The translations under genes and the position numbers were made by a program. This document shows, one piece after another, positions 1 through 19,073 of a stretch of DNA of 64,000 nt. The stretch is from Primula veris (taxonomy: Eukaryota > Streptophyta > Magnoliopsida > Ericales > Primulaceae), in assembly GCA_963682055.1 (NCBI GenBank), contig OY821745.1, positions 22,565,342 to 22,629,341 on the forward strand. The letters run 5' to 3'. The stretch's first letter is position 1, and every line of letters starts with the position of its first letter. The notes beneath the pieces were generated by a model that was given only the letters and a program-made list of their open reading frames with translations, was not told where the DNA came from and made no database searches.

Positions 1-2
1 TC

Positions 3-548
3 TTCAATCTCATAAGAGATTTCAGCAACACAGATTCTACTTCTACTCTCCTTCCTTTCCCCTGCCTCGTATCTGGTATGATTCTAGGCCAAGTTTATTC
101 TATGGGCAGAAATTCTCCTATCAATATCATGAATGAACCCTCCTCTGATTGTCCATCTGCTCTATACATTTCTGCTAAGTTGCTAAAAGAAGGGCATGTT
201 AATGACATATCTGGAGAAAAGGGCAAAGAAAAAGAAGAAGAGACATCTAATGCTCCTTCAGAAAAGAAGAAGGGTGTAAGGTGGTATTTGAAGCAAAAGT
301 TGGCTTACAATGAAGAAAGGAGGGCTGAGCTGGATACTGATGACTATCAAATCAAGAAGTTGCTGGAAAATCTTATAGAAAGTGAAAGTGATAGTGACAG
401 TGATGGTGGTGCCAGTGATGGGGATGCAACTCACAGTGATGATGGCTTCTCTATAAGCAGTGAGGATGACAATGCAAAAGATGAAGAGGTGGTAAGAACC
501 AATCCTCTCAGAGAAAGAGCTCCACATTCTGATATTCCTCGTGACTGA
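3..548 (+). CDS. 3'-terminal part of a Copia-type retrotransposon ORF (partial, possibly env-like)
   Basis: The frame is open from the window edge to the stop at 546-548, so the true start lies upstream; the first internal Met is at 78. The visible protein is hydrophilic. It has a Lys/Glu-rich middle (KGKEKEEE), then a basic patch and a strongly acidic Ser/Asp tail (SESDSDSDGG). It lies about 330 bp before a polypurine tract and LTR in the same orientation, so it belongs to the 3' part of a retrotransposon internal region. Some plant Copia elements (Sirevirus type) carry an extra env-like ORF in this position. I see no protease, integrase, RT or RNase H motif in the visible part. Assignment to the element is fairly secure; the function is not. 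Confidence 0.5.
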   Translation, partial: FNLIRDFSNTDSTSTLLPFPCLVSGMILGQVYSMGRNSPINIMNEPSSDCPSALYISAKLLKEGHVNDISGEKGKEKEEETSNAPSEKKKGVRWYLKQKLAYNEERRAELDTDDYQIKKLLENLIESESDSDSDGGASDGDATHSDDGFSISSEDDNAKDEEVVRTNPLRERAPHSDIPRD

Positions 549-873
549 GTACAATGGTTGCTGACAAATAGGGGGAGTGAAGTTTATGAAGTTGAAGTTT
601 ATGTTTTGTTTTGGTTTTGTTGTTCAGTTTCATTCAATTTCAAGACTCAATGCTGCTGTGCTAAGACAATGTTATGCCATGTTTTTTTTTTCTGTCTCTA
701 ATATTTACTGCAATTTCAAGTTTGAAGTATGGCTGTTTTTAAATTTAATATGTGAATGATTGTGCTTATTTAAAATGCCTGAAATTCTAACATACAGGGA
801 GAGCTTACTGATATTGAATTTGCAGGTGGTTGGGATGACTTATAAACTTAATTGATTTGTCAAAACCAATGAC
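549..873 (+). mobile_element. untranslated 3' internal region of the Copia element
   Basis: Non-coding spacer between the ORF stop and the polypurine tract. It is T-rich with no convincing coding frame. Confidence 0.5.
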
Positions 874-885
874 AAAGGGGGAGAT
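874..885 (+). other. polypurine tract of Copia element
   Basis: AAAGGGGGAGAT immediately precedes the TGTTAGGA start of the LTR. This is the standard plus-strand primer position for LTR retrotransposons. Confidence 0.8.
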
Positions 886-2099
886 TGTTAGGACCAGATT
901 CCTGGTCTAAATATTGTTTATTGTCTATTGGTTTTTACTAAATAAATCCTAACTGTTACTACGAACTAAGACAGCATTGACAGGTTTTAAGTACTAGTTG
1001 TAACCTCAGTTACAACCTATGTTGACAGGTTTCAAGTATCAGTTGCAACCTCAGTTGCAACCTACTAAATCAATAGTGACAGGTTCCAAGTACCAGTTGC
1101 AACCTCAGTTGCAACCACAGTTCCAACCTGCTGCTCAGCAGTATTCTGTCTAGTTCTGTGAATCTGCATAGCTGTTATTTATTAATTGTTAATTGACTCT
1201 ACAGCATGCAGGATATATTCTCATATGATTCTAAGAGTTTAATATGCGTTTAAGTGAGAATATCAAAGTGGTAAGGAAAGATTTCCTAAAAGGTATAAAG
1301 AGATTAGTTATGTTTCCTTTAAATTTATAATTCTATATCTCTATTCTTATACTAATCCTTATCACATGTTTCAATCCTTGTTCCTTATCAATTTAGTATG
1401 ATAGGTTTAAAGATTGAATAAAATCAGGAGTTAATGTTTTACATGAATACCAAAAAGATATCTTTTCAAGATATGATCCTTTTATATGATTCCTAGCTAT
1501 AGGACAATGCTAACTCCTACAATCAAGCTGGTTATTAAACAGGTATCAACCAATGATGATTGGAGTCAATCAATGCTGAAGTATCACGCAATGCATGGAA
1601 AGATTGAAGCCAATCAACAAAGTCAAAAAGCAATCAAAAGACATTGAAGATTGAAGATTGTTTTTACTTGCTTATATAGTTAATAACTTGGCTTGTAATT
1701 AGTGTGTGTTCTAAATTATAAAGAACTTATTTTCTAGAGAGAATACACGTGAGCTTTAAAAAGAAAACAATGGTGGGATGCCATTGATTTATAAGTGATA
1801 GTTATAGAGTATGAGCAATATAGAGATAGGCAGAAAAACCTAGAGGGAGTCTAAGTGTTTTTCGTTAAGACTTGAGTCCTATATTGTAAGCTTTTTATAA
1901 TATCATAATCTGGGTAAGTGCCCCGGAGACGTAGCCTAGTTAGGTGAACTCTGTTGTTAAATGTGCGTGTGATTTCATTTACGTACATTTAACTATTTAC
2001 AGTTCTGTCCATTTATACACTGGGTTCTAACTGTGGTTGCAACCTCATTTAGAACCTAACTGCAAAACTGCAACTAGAACAGCGGATAGGAATTTCACA
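886..2099 (+). mobile_element. 3' LTR of Copia element
   Basis: It starts TGTTAGGACC directly after the polypurine tract and ends near TTTCACA, giving TG...CA termini and about 1.2 kb. The right limit is supported because homology to the flank of the second glucosidase gene starts about 20 bp further on. The matching 5' LTR is outside the window, so no target duplication can be checked. The solo LTR at 61801-62549 opens with the same ten bases. Confidence 0.75.
978..1130 (+). repeat. three diverged tandem repeats in the LTR
   Basis: Units start TGACAGGTT at 978, 1023 and 1077 (spacing 45 and 54 bp). Each contains GTTGCAACC-type words twice, so each unit can also fold on itself. They lie in the U3 part of the LTR, where promoter elements are usual. 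Confidence 0.75.
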
Positions 2100-2435
2100 A
2101 CCTCAGCTGAAAAAATAGAATAAACGATCCGGTCCAAAATATTTCTTTCAAATTTTAAATGGAATACTTTGTTAAGATCGTGTTCATGTTGCATGAGCAT
2201 CATAAATTTAAAAACACATCCTCTTCACAACAACTCTTTATTTTCTCCCAATATAAAATTGCAAATCACGTACATAATAATTACAACTCGTACCAGGAGG
2301 CCAAATTTAAAAGTAAAATTAACAGATAAAAACAATTGACCAATTAAACAGGACTTATTATAAAAACTTGACAAAAGCACCAAGTTTCCGAATGTCCTGT
2401 GAGGCCGCCGTAATAATAGTATATTAGAATTCAAC

Positions 2436-9765
<7,330 letters not shown>

Positions 9766-9810
9766 GGCTAATTTGAGTGATGAGTGATTTACTCCTCAAA
9801 GGTAACCTCT

Positions 9811-9820
9811 CTTTATATAG
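9811..9820 (-). promoter_or_regulatory. TATA box of glucosidase copy 1
   Basis: CTATATAAAG on the minus strand, about 46 bp upstream of the ATG. The same box stands at the same distance before copy 2. The short distance implies a 5' UTR of only about 15-25 nt. Confidence 0.65.
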
Positions 9821-10504
9821 ACCTCCGACCCTAGCATTCTAGAATAAAATATATTTTATCTGATTACAAGGATTTTCTTATTAATTTTGAGGGATGGTAC
9901 ATTTGTTTTTTTTTTTCTCCTTCTAATTTAGATTAATTTCAAAAATCGTTTTTTTTTTTAATTCAATGGTGGGATACCACACTTTTCTTATTAATTATGA
10001 GGGATGTATATCTGGTTATTAACCACCGCCACTAACGACCGCCACCACGTCCTAAATCACCATCATCTTCGTCGTTGTGATCAAATAAAACCATCGTAGC
10101 CCAGCTCTATCTCTGCCCCCCTCCCCCCCTCTTTTTCTCTCGCTCCACCTGCAAGCAACACCTCCGATCATCTTCTGTGCATGCCTTCCCTTGTCATGAT
10201 AGGGTCACCAGTTGTTGACTGATGGCGGCTGGCTTTCCCAACCTTGAAACCCTAAAATCTAAACAGGGACCCTTAACGTGAATTTGAAGAAAATGGAATA
10301 TTTTTAAACAAGCCCAAAAACTGTTCATGTATTTGTCATTAGACCCTTAAGTTATGTAACAATACATATTTGACATATATGTTAGTATATAAAACCTAAA
10401 TGTAACATTTTAGTCTCAAAACGTGACAATTTAGTCCAATATTTAGATTTGATATGTCATAAATGATTAAATGGTGTATTAGACTATCCAATAAGTCATT
10501 AATG
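9821..10504. other. upstream region of glucosidase copy 1
   Basis: Up to about 9990 this matches the upstream DNA of copy 2; beyond that the two are unrelated. A TTATTAATT..GAGGGATG segment occurs twice here (about 9872-9902 and 9983-10014). Then follow a short CCACCGCC-rich patch and a C/T-rich tract near 10110-10150. No gene seen. Confidence 0.55.
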
Positions 10505-11165
10505 ATGTATTAGACTATTAAGTGCATTTTTTTGGATTGTGTATGCAATTATTTGGAATGTGTATACATTTTTCTCAAACGTGTATGCACTTTTATAGAT
10601 TGTGCATGCAGTTTTCTAAATATGAATGCACTTTTCTAGATATGTATATACTTTTGTATATGTTTATGCACTTTTCTAGACCGTGTATGATTTTTTTCCA
10701 AACGTGTATGTTTTTTTTTTTGAATGTGTATGAACTTTTCAAAATGTGTATAGATTTGTCTGGATTGTTTACAAAATGTGTATGCATTTTTATAAATGTA
10801 TATACACTTTTATGGATTTTGAAAGCACTTTTCCCAATGTGTATGCACTTTTATCAATTGTTTGTGTAATTTTTTGGATGGTGTATACACTGGTCTGAAT
10901 TGTATATGCATTTTTCTCGATTGTGTATGTATTTTTCTATATTATTTATATTTTTCTGAATTGTGTATTTAGTTTTCTGCAATGCGTATGGACTTTTCTA
11001 AATGTGTTTATGTATACATTTTCTAAATGTGTATGCATTTTTTTAGATTGTTTATCCAATTTTTTAAATGTTATGTATTTTTCTGGATTATTTATACAAT
11101 TTTATGGATTGTTTATGCAATTTTCTAATGTTGTATGCACTTTTCTGTATTGTATATGAAGTTTA
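10505..11165. repeat. degenerate minisatellite, unit about 21-24 bp
   Basis: About thirty diverged units built on GTGTATGCACTTTTCTGGATT, with variants GTATGCAATTTT and GTATACATTTTT. The open frames across it are repetitive Met/His/Phe/Cys strings caused by the repeat, not genes. It lies about 0.75 kb upstream of glucosidase copy 1 and is absent upstream of copy 2. Confidence 0.85.
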
Positions 11166-12429
11166 TCAGAGCTCCGACGGATCCCACCACCGCTATAAAC
11201 TCATGGGCAAGCGGTGGATGTGGTTAGTTGGAAAAACTTTAATAGGATTAGAGATTATTTTTAACGATTGTTTATGGATTTTATATGTAATTCCTCAAAT
11301 CTCCGACGGACATTCATTGTCGCCACCAACCCACCCATGAGTAACTAGTGGATCAGATTATGGGAAGAAAATCTATTTTAATTTGGAACTTAGTGGGGTT
11401 GACGGCGGCGGTCCACCGAAATTCTAGCGATTTCGTCGAAGTTCTGGCAGACCATCACTGTCGCTGCCACTCCACGAGGAAGTTGTGGATCAGAGTCTGA
11501 GAACCAACTCTAATTAATAAAGTTAAAGTGGATGAAGGTGAGTTTTAGATGAAGAAAAAGAGAGAATTGGGGAGAGACAGATCAAAATAGAAAATAACAG
11601 TCAAATGAAAAAATAATAATTTGTATAGAACTCTTTTGAAATATTGAATGTTGCCGGGCAGCGTTTTGACATTGCTCCTACATTTTATGCCATTGAAGTC
11701 ATTTTTTGAACTCCGATACCCGATTACACAATCCTATTTGCACTACGCAAGTCTAGCTCTACGCTTTGTTTACTTGAATAAATTGGATATAATGTTTGTG
11801 ACAGACTGTTGCATCATTTTTTGATCATCAACATACACCCTCATAACGGTTTCATTTTAATATGTTGGTATCATATTACCCGGTTGTGAATCACGTGGTG
11901 CAGATTTCCATAATGTAAAAAATGTTTTCTAACCGTTAATGTTGATGCTTGAAGCTTAGGGGATTGTATATATACTATAATAATAAGAAGAATTCCTTTT
12001 TATGTTTATATGCTTTTTTTGGCTGGTTGAGAGGTCAGAGAGTAACCAAAAGAGTAGTTAATTATTTTATACAGAATTAGCATACATAGCATTATCATTG
12101 ACGAGAATTATAAGGGATACGGATCTGAAAATACGCGATCAATGACGTACGCTCTCACAATAATTTTATAAGTACTAAAATACATGTAGTGAAAATAACA
12201 ATTGGCCTACAAGAATGATGCATCATCACCTACTGCTATATTTATTTACAAAAAATCAAAGGTCCACGAAAATGACAACAGGCATATCAGTTGACGCATA
12301 TAATATATACACGCAGTATATGCTTCATATACACATTTTCAGTTGATATAGAGAATCTACCTTCTTTTGTACAATATTACTTTTATTTAATTAATTCATA
12401 TAGGTACTTGAAAATTATAAGAACACAGG
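11166..12429. other. non-coding spacer with a GC-richer patch
   Basis: The word CTCCGACGGA appears at about 11171 and again near 11300, in a locally GC-rich stretch (11160-11490) after the minisatellite. The rest is AT-rich. I see no gene or clear element boundary. Confidence 0.4.
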
Positions 12430-12843
12430 CAGGGGCGGATCCAGAGGGTGGTCACCCTCGGCGGCGATTTTTTTATTTTTTTTATATATGTAATTTAAAT
12501 TTTTTTAAGATATATACATTGATGGTCTATCTAATTAAACAAATTAGTTATTAGTGTAGTTGTAAATTTATCATTAAAATAGTGGAATGTTATGAGTTCA
12601 AGTCATGTTAGCTGTTTTTTATTTTGAAATTACCAAATTTCGTAAATATTTTCCCAAATAAAATTACTAAAAAATTTATTTTATTGTCAAATAACATTTG
12701 TCTTAACTTCATATTTATTTTATATTATGTTAAACATAGAAAAAAAAATTTATTTTTGTATTATATCTTATTTATTTTATTTTTTATTCGACATATTTTT
12801 TATACCAATGTCCTTCAAAAAACACAATTCTAGTTCCGCCCTG
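12430..12843. mobile_element. non-autonomous hAT-type MITE
   Basis: Ends CAGGGGCGGATCC and GTTCCGCCCTG are inverted copies of each other. The 8-bp flanks AACACAGG and AACACAAG match at 7 of 8 positions, the duplication length of hAT elements. The interior (414 bp in total) is AT-rich with no transposase. Confidence 0.75.
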
Positions 12844-13234
12844 AACACAAGAGCGATTTAAATTTAATCATTGGCACACTATCCTTTGAATTATACTTAC
12901 AGGTCTACAAGAATGACAAATGGATTACAAGTGCAAATCTTCAGAATGTTTTTATAAAATAATTTCAAGTAAATATAGGCCCACGAAAATGACAGATATG
13001 ACTAAATGAATTTAAGGACGATTCTTCACATATTTTCCCGATTAGATACACAAAAAAAAATTATGAGATCAAGAGCCGATCACAAGCAATAGATCTGACC
13101 AAATTGTATTATTGCTGACACGCATATTATTTTATGATGCTTATGATAAACTATATAACCATTTTTAGATTTAGTGTGTTATTTGCAACAATTACTGACT
13201 TTTGACAATATCGTCCAAATAATTTAAGTTCACC
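12844..13234. other. non-coding spacer
   Basis: AT-rich sequence with no gene, repeat array or element end that I can support. Confidence 0.4.
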
Positions 13235-13424
13235 CACTAAAAAGTTCATTTATCAATAATTTACTTTTTAAAAACTGTTAGTGTCGTTAAATTTTAGCAA
13301 CAGTTTAGCAACAGAATTGTAACAAAATTAGTTGTTATTCTATTGCTAAAATTTAGCAACATTCATTTTACCAATAATTTTCAAAAAACAAACTGATGGT
13401 AAATAATTTTATTTTTTTTTAGTG
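13235..13424. mobile_element. probable short CACTA-like remnant
   Basis: It opens CACTAAAAAG and closes TTTTTTAGTG, with internal TTTAGCAACA and TTGCTAAA words in both orientations, as in CACTA subterminal regions. The outer 3-bp flanks do not match (ACC and ACA), so the boundaries are tentative. Confidence 0.4.
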
Positions 13425-13707
13425 ACAGAGACAATCATGAACAAGACTGCTGTTAGAATTAGGGGTAAGCGGAATTCCGGTTCGTCGTTTGAGGCCAAAT
13501 CAATAAACTTTATCAGTTTGGTTCATTTTGGAGCAAATTAATACTCGAATTCAAAGATTGGTTCGGCTCGGGTTAGTCGAGGGTAGGAACTAAATACATG
13601 CTAAAATAGGCTGCAACACCCCCATATTATGAAATACATGAAAAAAATTCATGTATTTTACTGAAAAATTGAGGATTATGACATTTCAGCACCCCCGATA
13701 ATTACAA

Positions 13708-13744
<37 letters not shown>

Positions 13745-16482
13745 AGCTACACTCATATATAAATCTTAACTCCGTTAGTGATTAGTCGATTCAAACTTTA
13801 ATTAATAATAAAATCAATATATGATTTTTAGAATGTAGATGAATTATAATGCAACAAAGTAATAATTTAATGGAACATAACTGAAGGACTACACACTGTT
13901 GGAATTTTCTATTTTTACAAAACGGTTCTGTCTAGGGATGAACACGAGTCGGGTTGGTGCCAACTGACAAACACATGGACGGAGCCAAAATACTATACGC
14001 ATCAGTTTCTCTAGTGATTCTGTTAAATTTAAAATAAATTTTACACTTTTAATGATTTTATCTATACTTTTATAAAAACTCATCTTTCCTACCAATTCCC
14101 CTATTCTTTTTAAATAATATGGTTTTATCTTGTAAAAAGAGAAATTAATGAAAATAGGTTGATTTATTGGTTTAAATAATTAATAAAAGGTGAATTATAA
14201 TATTATTATAATTAGAGACACACATTCCCTTATAATTAAGGTGAATGATAGGATAATTGATGCATGGATAGTTTTTTGATAGAATACATAATTTTAAGGG
14301 AAAAGTATCATTTGATAAGAGAAACCGCATAAGTTTTCCTACAATAATCCTTGAATTTGAGGTGAAAATACTATTTAATCGATTTAATGATACCGATGTA
14401 CATCTCTATAATATATCAGTTTTCATATCAAATTACTTATCATATTGAATAATAATAAATATAATAGTTTAAAATATATGTGGTGCAGAAGAGAGTGAAT
14501 ATTAAATAAACTAATAAAGTGATTTTGAGTGAGTGATAATTTACCGTGTAACCGAGAAGGATTTCTTTCGTTTAGGGGAGTATCAAAGGAATGTGATGCA
14601 CAAGTTTTTTTATTTCATATCTCCTTATTTATTTATTTCAAACAAGGAAAGAAATTTTATTCATGAGAAATACAAGTTGGATTCCCCTGATTCTTTACAA
14701 AATACCAGAATCGAGAGGACCATATATGAAAACGATTATAAAAACCCTATAAAAACAATCCGAACTAACAACAATCTCCACTAAAATGTGAATACACATA
14801 ACAAAGTAGAAAACCGATCAAAGTCGCTTACAACCAATTAACAGTAGTAAATTCCACAACAAACCATCATCGAGTATATCCCCAATAAATCTTCGTTTCA
14901 AGCCATTACTTTCTTAAACTACAATAAGTAAGTGAGTCACTGGTATCGTCAACTCCATATGAAAAAACTTAATGCTAGTCGCAATATTTTTCAAAAAGTC
15001 TGTTTCTAAAATAGTTTTTCAGCCCAACAAACCTTTAACCAATTAACCTAATCTTACCAAAAATGACTAGTCCCGGCACAAGACCATCCAAATCAATAGT
15101 AAAACAGAAATTCTATAAGGTCACACCAGACCAGTCTAAAATCAACTTAAATTTTGAATAATAATCAATGTCGTCTCCTTATAAACTAGGCAAATTTCGC
15201 CGTAATAAAGAAGACAAGCCAAAAATCTGAACACTATGATCGGATCATACTCTGATTTACTCACGGCAACTATGCCTTAATCATATGAATAGCTCGATTA
15301 TAATCTCGCCGAGTTCAATGACATCGAGTCATAATTTGAACAATAAAACTAGTCTATGCTCTGAATATTCAGCCCGCGGCATCTACCTTATCATTAAAAA
15401 CAGCTCCGATAGCATAAGTCCGTAATTAGACGAGAGATTGTCTAGAACCAAAATTAATAAGTTGAGCAATCAAATGAAATCTTGGATCCGGATTAATATT
15501 GAAGAAAATTTGAAATATGAGTATTCATATCTACGCTAGTTTTATTTAGGGCTGAATTTGGGGAAATTTTGAAATGTAAGTCTTATATCCAAGAGTAATA
15601 TAAAATCTATCAAATCGGGGGTGCCCTCTCCCACCCCCGATTGGGGAAAAGCATCTCTCTCTAGGTGTTAGACTAAATTCTTTCTCTAGGTTGTTTATAT
15701 CTTCTTATATATGAAGAGAAACATAGATTTACATTCACCGATATGAATGCTCTAAAATTGATATGGTTGCTCTGAGTTTGTATAGTTGATCGTCGTGGTT
15801 TAAGTAGAACGATAGTATTGGGAGAGGAGATAGATGGCAGAGGAAGACGTATCTTTTAGAATAAAATTCTAATGTATTCTGAAGCTTGATGGAGATCAAA
15901 TACCCAATTTGCAATGATTTGGTCTGTTTTCGCCATTTTTGTTATGTCTAAAAGCTATTGCATGTGAAGTTTGTCGGTTTGGTTTCTCTGAAAACGGCAA
16001 AAGAAGACGCGTGGATTATCCGGCTCAAGTTCGCTTTTATTTCAGTTCAATTCCTCTGTTTTTGAAGTATTCACTTGCGAAGTGTATTGTTTTCTTTGTA
16101 TTTCATCATTGAGACCTTTATTTCGGATTGACGCATTTTTGGCCCAATCTTTTTTGTGGGAGTTTTTCCACCGTTTTTTTATTTAACATTAGTATAATAA
16201 AATAAAAATGTGGGATTTTTCCACCATTAATTTTAAAAAAACACACAATTATTTTTTATTTATTAATCGTATCACCCGTCACACACACAGCATGTGGACA
16301 ACATTACTAGTATACAATATTTGTTCTCAAAACTTCAACATAAACAAGATTTTAAATATAAATTCTAAAAAAACAATCAAAACAAGCAATATCTTCTCAA
16401 ATAACAAACATAATGTTTCACTGAATAAACATAGAACAATCATCATAAATAGACTATCAATCCTTAAATAACTGTGAATACA
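13425..16482. other. gene-poor transposon debris
   Basis: Contains a fragment near 13461 opening AGGGGTAAGCGGAATTCCGG, similar in style to hAT ends, and an (AT)n microsatellite. It also holds a 9-bp-arm hairpin at 15613-15642 (AATCGGGGG/CCCCCGATT). No coding region is supported; the short open frames have no recognisable features. Confidence 0.4.
13712..13741. repeat. (AT)n microsatellite
   Basis: About 15 uninterrupted TA units. Confidence 0.9.
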
Positions 16483-17096
16483 CTAAAATCCGTCAATAAA
16501 AAAATAGTCTGAAATGGTAAAAAAAAAATCGATATCATATTCTCTCAACAAAACTAAATTCTCAGCGTATAGCTCATGAGATTGGTTAGCGTTCTTTCCA
16601 GATACATCCGTTGGAGAAGGACCTAAACGAAGAGTGAGAACACCGCCATGTTTATCATGTCTAAGAAAATTGGTAAACACTTTCTCTAGAAATTCATGAG
16701 TGCGTTGAGATTCTGCCTTTTCTTCTAACTTTTTTCTCATTTTATCCTGAATGCATCAATAATATAAAACAAATAGTCAGAAATATTTGACTGAGTTGGT
16801 TATAACGATTTGCCAAGTTTATCAATCACTCAAGATAACAATGGTATTAATAAAAAGCTTTGGACTACAATGAAGGAAACATTCAAATTAAACAAGAAGC
16901 ATATAACATATACCATGAAGAACCTAATACATAGAATTTCATAAAGAAAAATTACTGACTCAAAGACAATAAGACATACCATTGCATCACCGGTAGCTGC
17001 CCCATATCCTTTATGAGTTTTCTGGTAAACAGCTACTTTTTCAGGCTCTTTGTCATCTATCATCATCTTCATTGAAAAATTGTATATTACAGACAT
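16483..17096 (-). pseudogene. fragment of a TNPA-like (Ptta/En-Spm) CACTA transposon gene
   Basis: Two exon-like pieces on the minus strand: about 17096-16979, ending GGTGATGCAATG before GTATGT, and 16752-16483, starting GATAAAATG after an AG. Joined in frame they contain a KTHKGYG-type motif, then a basic segment and KHGGVLTLRLGPSPT. The latter resembles the GRVRGLGxGPTP signature of Ptta/En-Spm proteins. The intron falls at the same place as in the TNPA-like gene at 49864-51803 (between the TH..KG motif and the KxxLEEK segment). Only the C-terminal part is present, so this is a relic of an older CACTA element. Confidence 0.55.
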
Positions 17097-18174
17097 TATG
17101 AGTACTTATATAAGAGATTGTAATACATGTCAGCTATTGTAAGGTAGTTAGTAAGCCATGATTATTTTCTTCTTCATCGGTGGTTGGAATGGGAAACCAC
17201 ATGAAAAGTTTTGTAGATTCCGAATTTTCCAAAATGAGAATGATACAATTAAGAGCGAAAAAGAGAGAAATATTCTTAATAAATCTTTATCACACTAAAT
17301 GTTCAAAAGCTGTTTTTTTTATAAAGGTAACCCACCATTAATAAACCAACCTACTAAATTGAGACCATGAAAATATAAGAACCTTGTATGTACCCAGAAG
17401 TTTAGTGACTTATTTATGACTTCAATCACTTGGTACTTTCGATGTGTGATTTTTTTTCATGAAACTAAAATTGGAAAACTACGAAAAAAGAACAAAAAAG
17501 AACAGCGGAAACCATATTGAAGTCATATAAAACCCAGTTTTTTTTTTCTTTTTGGAAACAAAGCATATATTACCACCCACCAAACAAGAACATAATTAGC
17601 TAATTGCACAAGCGCATCAAGCTTTAGCAAAAATTACAAGAATAGAAAAATATTACTTATAAATTAAATTAAAAGTGCCTAACGTTCTACCAAATAATAT
17701 TCAGTTGACTTCCTACTGAGATTCAACATGATTTGACTGAACTTGCTTTTTCCGATGAGAGAGCTTCTGAGAAAGTCAACAATAGCCTTGCAAACATTAA
17801 TCTTACTCAAAATCACTATGTTTTTGGAAGCTTGACTCTTCTTTGGATCAAAACACCTGTTTCCCTCTATAAATTTGGTTCAATCAGTAGAGAGCCTGCA
17901 AAAAAGAGGGGAGAGATAACAGTACCAACCAAATTAAAGCCATTTTAACAAAAAAGAAAAAAAAATGAACAACAGATTACCGATTATAATTAGAGTCAAA
18001 GCCGCTAACTTACTCGCTTTAGAATTATCCAAGTCAACTAAACAAAAGAGCCAAATGCACCCCAGAACATCAAACTTCTCTAATATCACTTTGCAAGATA
18101 AGTGTTTCTATTGTTGACGGGAACACTTTTGATAGAGTTTAGTTTCACCATGATCATTAAATTAATGTTATTAA
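17097..18174. other. spacer, possibly 3' tail of the LINE fragment
   Basis: A run of T at about 17538-17551 could be the poly(A) of the minus-strand LINE fragment at 18254-18640. The 71-codon open frame at 17733-17948 shows no recognisable domain and is not called. Confidence 0.3.
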
Positions 18175-18251
18175 TAATGTCTTTAGTGACACTGGTATTT
18201 TTTTAACTTCCAAAAAAATTAAAAATGGTACAAGTGTCACTAGAAGCATTA
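18175..18251. mobile_element. 77-bp fold-back MITE
   Basis: TAATGTCTTTAGTGACACT and its near inverted copy (CAAGTGTCACTAGAAGCATTA side) bracket a short AT loop. The TA dinucleotide ends fit a Stowaway-like insertion. Confidence 0.55.
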
Positions 18252-18253
18252 CC

Positions 18254-18640
18254 ATGTTTTCTATTGTTCCGTTCCCTCCAAATCATATAAACTGCACAAG
18301 ACAAAATTAATTTGCCAATTTTAGAGGACAAAGAATTCCCCTTAAACTCGATAATGGCCCATTCAATTCAATCCTTCCACGTACTACAAAGAGCACTGAA
18401 ACCAGCTTCGTACATCAATTTATGAAATATTCTAGTAGAAAATTCATATTTAAAGAACAAGTGGTCATGGTCCTCTCATCATACTTTTTGCAGAGGTAGC
18501 AAGCAGTAATTATGTTAGGATACCAAATACCCAATTTATCCTCAGTGGGTAACTTTGTGAGCAAATCTTGCCACAATATTACACCACACTTGGGAACATT
18601 AGATGTGCTCCACACAAGATTTGAACACTTCTTTTTGTTC
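18254..18640 (-). pseudogene. LINE-type reverse transcriptase, zinc-binding C-terminal fragment
   Basis: Minus-strand translation gives LWQDLLTKLPTEDKLG, then CYLCKKYDE, then, after a frameshift, DHLFFKYEFS and, after another break, CAVYMIWRERNNRKHG. This order matches the zf-RVT region at the end of plant non-LTR retrotransposon ORF2 proteins (W..LL..LPT..L, CxxC, HLFF.C, W.ER N.R). At least one frameshift and one stop interrupt it, and no RT core is present. Confidence 0.7.
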
Positions 18641-18664
18641 CTTTTCGCCCTAATATGATTTCAC

Positions 18665-19073
18665 ATAATTTTCACAGAAAAACCATCACAGTGTGTTTAT
18701 TGTCATAACAGTCCACGGCATGATAACCGGTCCTGTTACACACAAGTCAGCTTCCCACAAATTTCTTTGCAACAACAGCACCGCATGAGTTGTCAGGACG
18801 TTTCCGCTTGACACACGTGACCTCAATCACATGGTATTTTCCACTGAGCTACTAGCAATACCGTCTTTATTTTCAGAAGGACGGTTGCTTTGATCGATAT
18901 TCAACCTCTCTATGAGCCCCTCCAGACTCATTACTTGACTTTGGGAATTGAAATTGAACATCTTGTCGATTATGTTCAGACCCAAATGGACTCACGAAAA
19001 TTATGATGAGGCTACTACAAATGATTGCACGCTTTTCTTGCCAAGATTCCTATTTCCATGTGGTGATATGCTA
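18665..19073 (+). pseudogene. old Copia element, 5' remnant (gag zinc-knuckle-like and integrase pieces)
   Basis: Plus-strand translation near 18676-18730 has CVYCHNSPRHDNRSC, which resembles a retroviral-type zinc knuckle with one extra residue. Just before 19073 the reading IARF...FHV, picked up after the solo LTR by AALV.LR and QLVTGYEPD, aligns with the end of a plant Copia integrase. The 5' LTR and most of gag-protease are missing. The solo LTR at 19074-20315 splits it. Confidence 0.5.
19069..19073. repeat. target-site duplication TGCTA (left)
   Basis: TGCTA directly before the TG of the solo LTR is repeated directly after its CA at 20316-20320. Confidence 0.9.

Noticed and set aside
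10522..11340. Open frames of 78-115 codons over the minisatellite
   Set aside because: Met/His/Phe/Cys periodicity simply mirrors the DNA repeat; no start context, domain or splice structure.
17733..17948. 71-codon frame on the plus strand
   Set aside because: No recognisable domain and no homologous context; the length is expected by chance.
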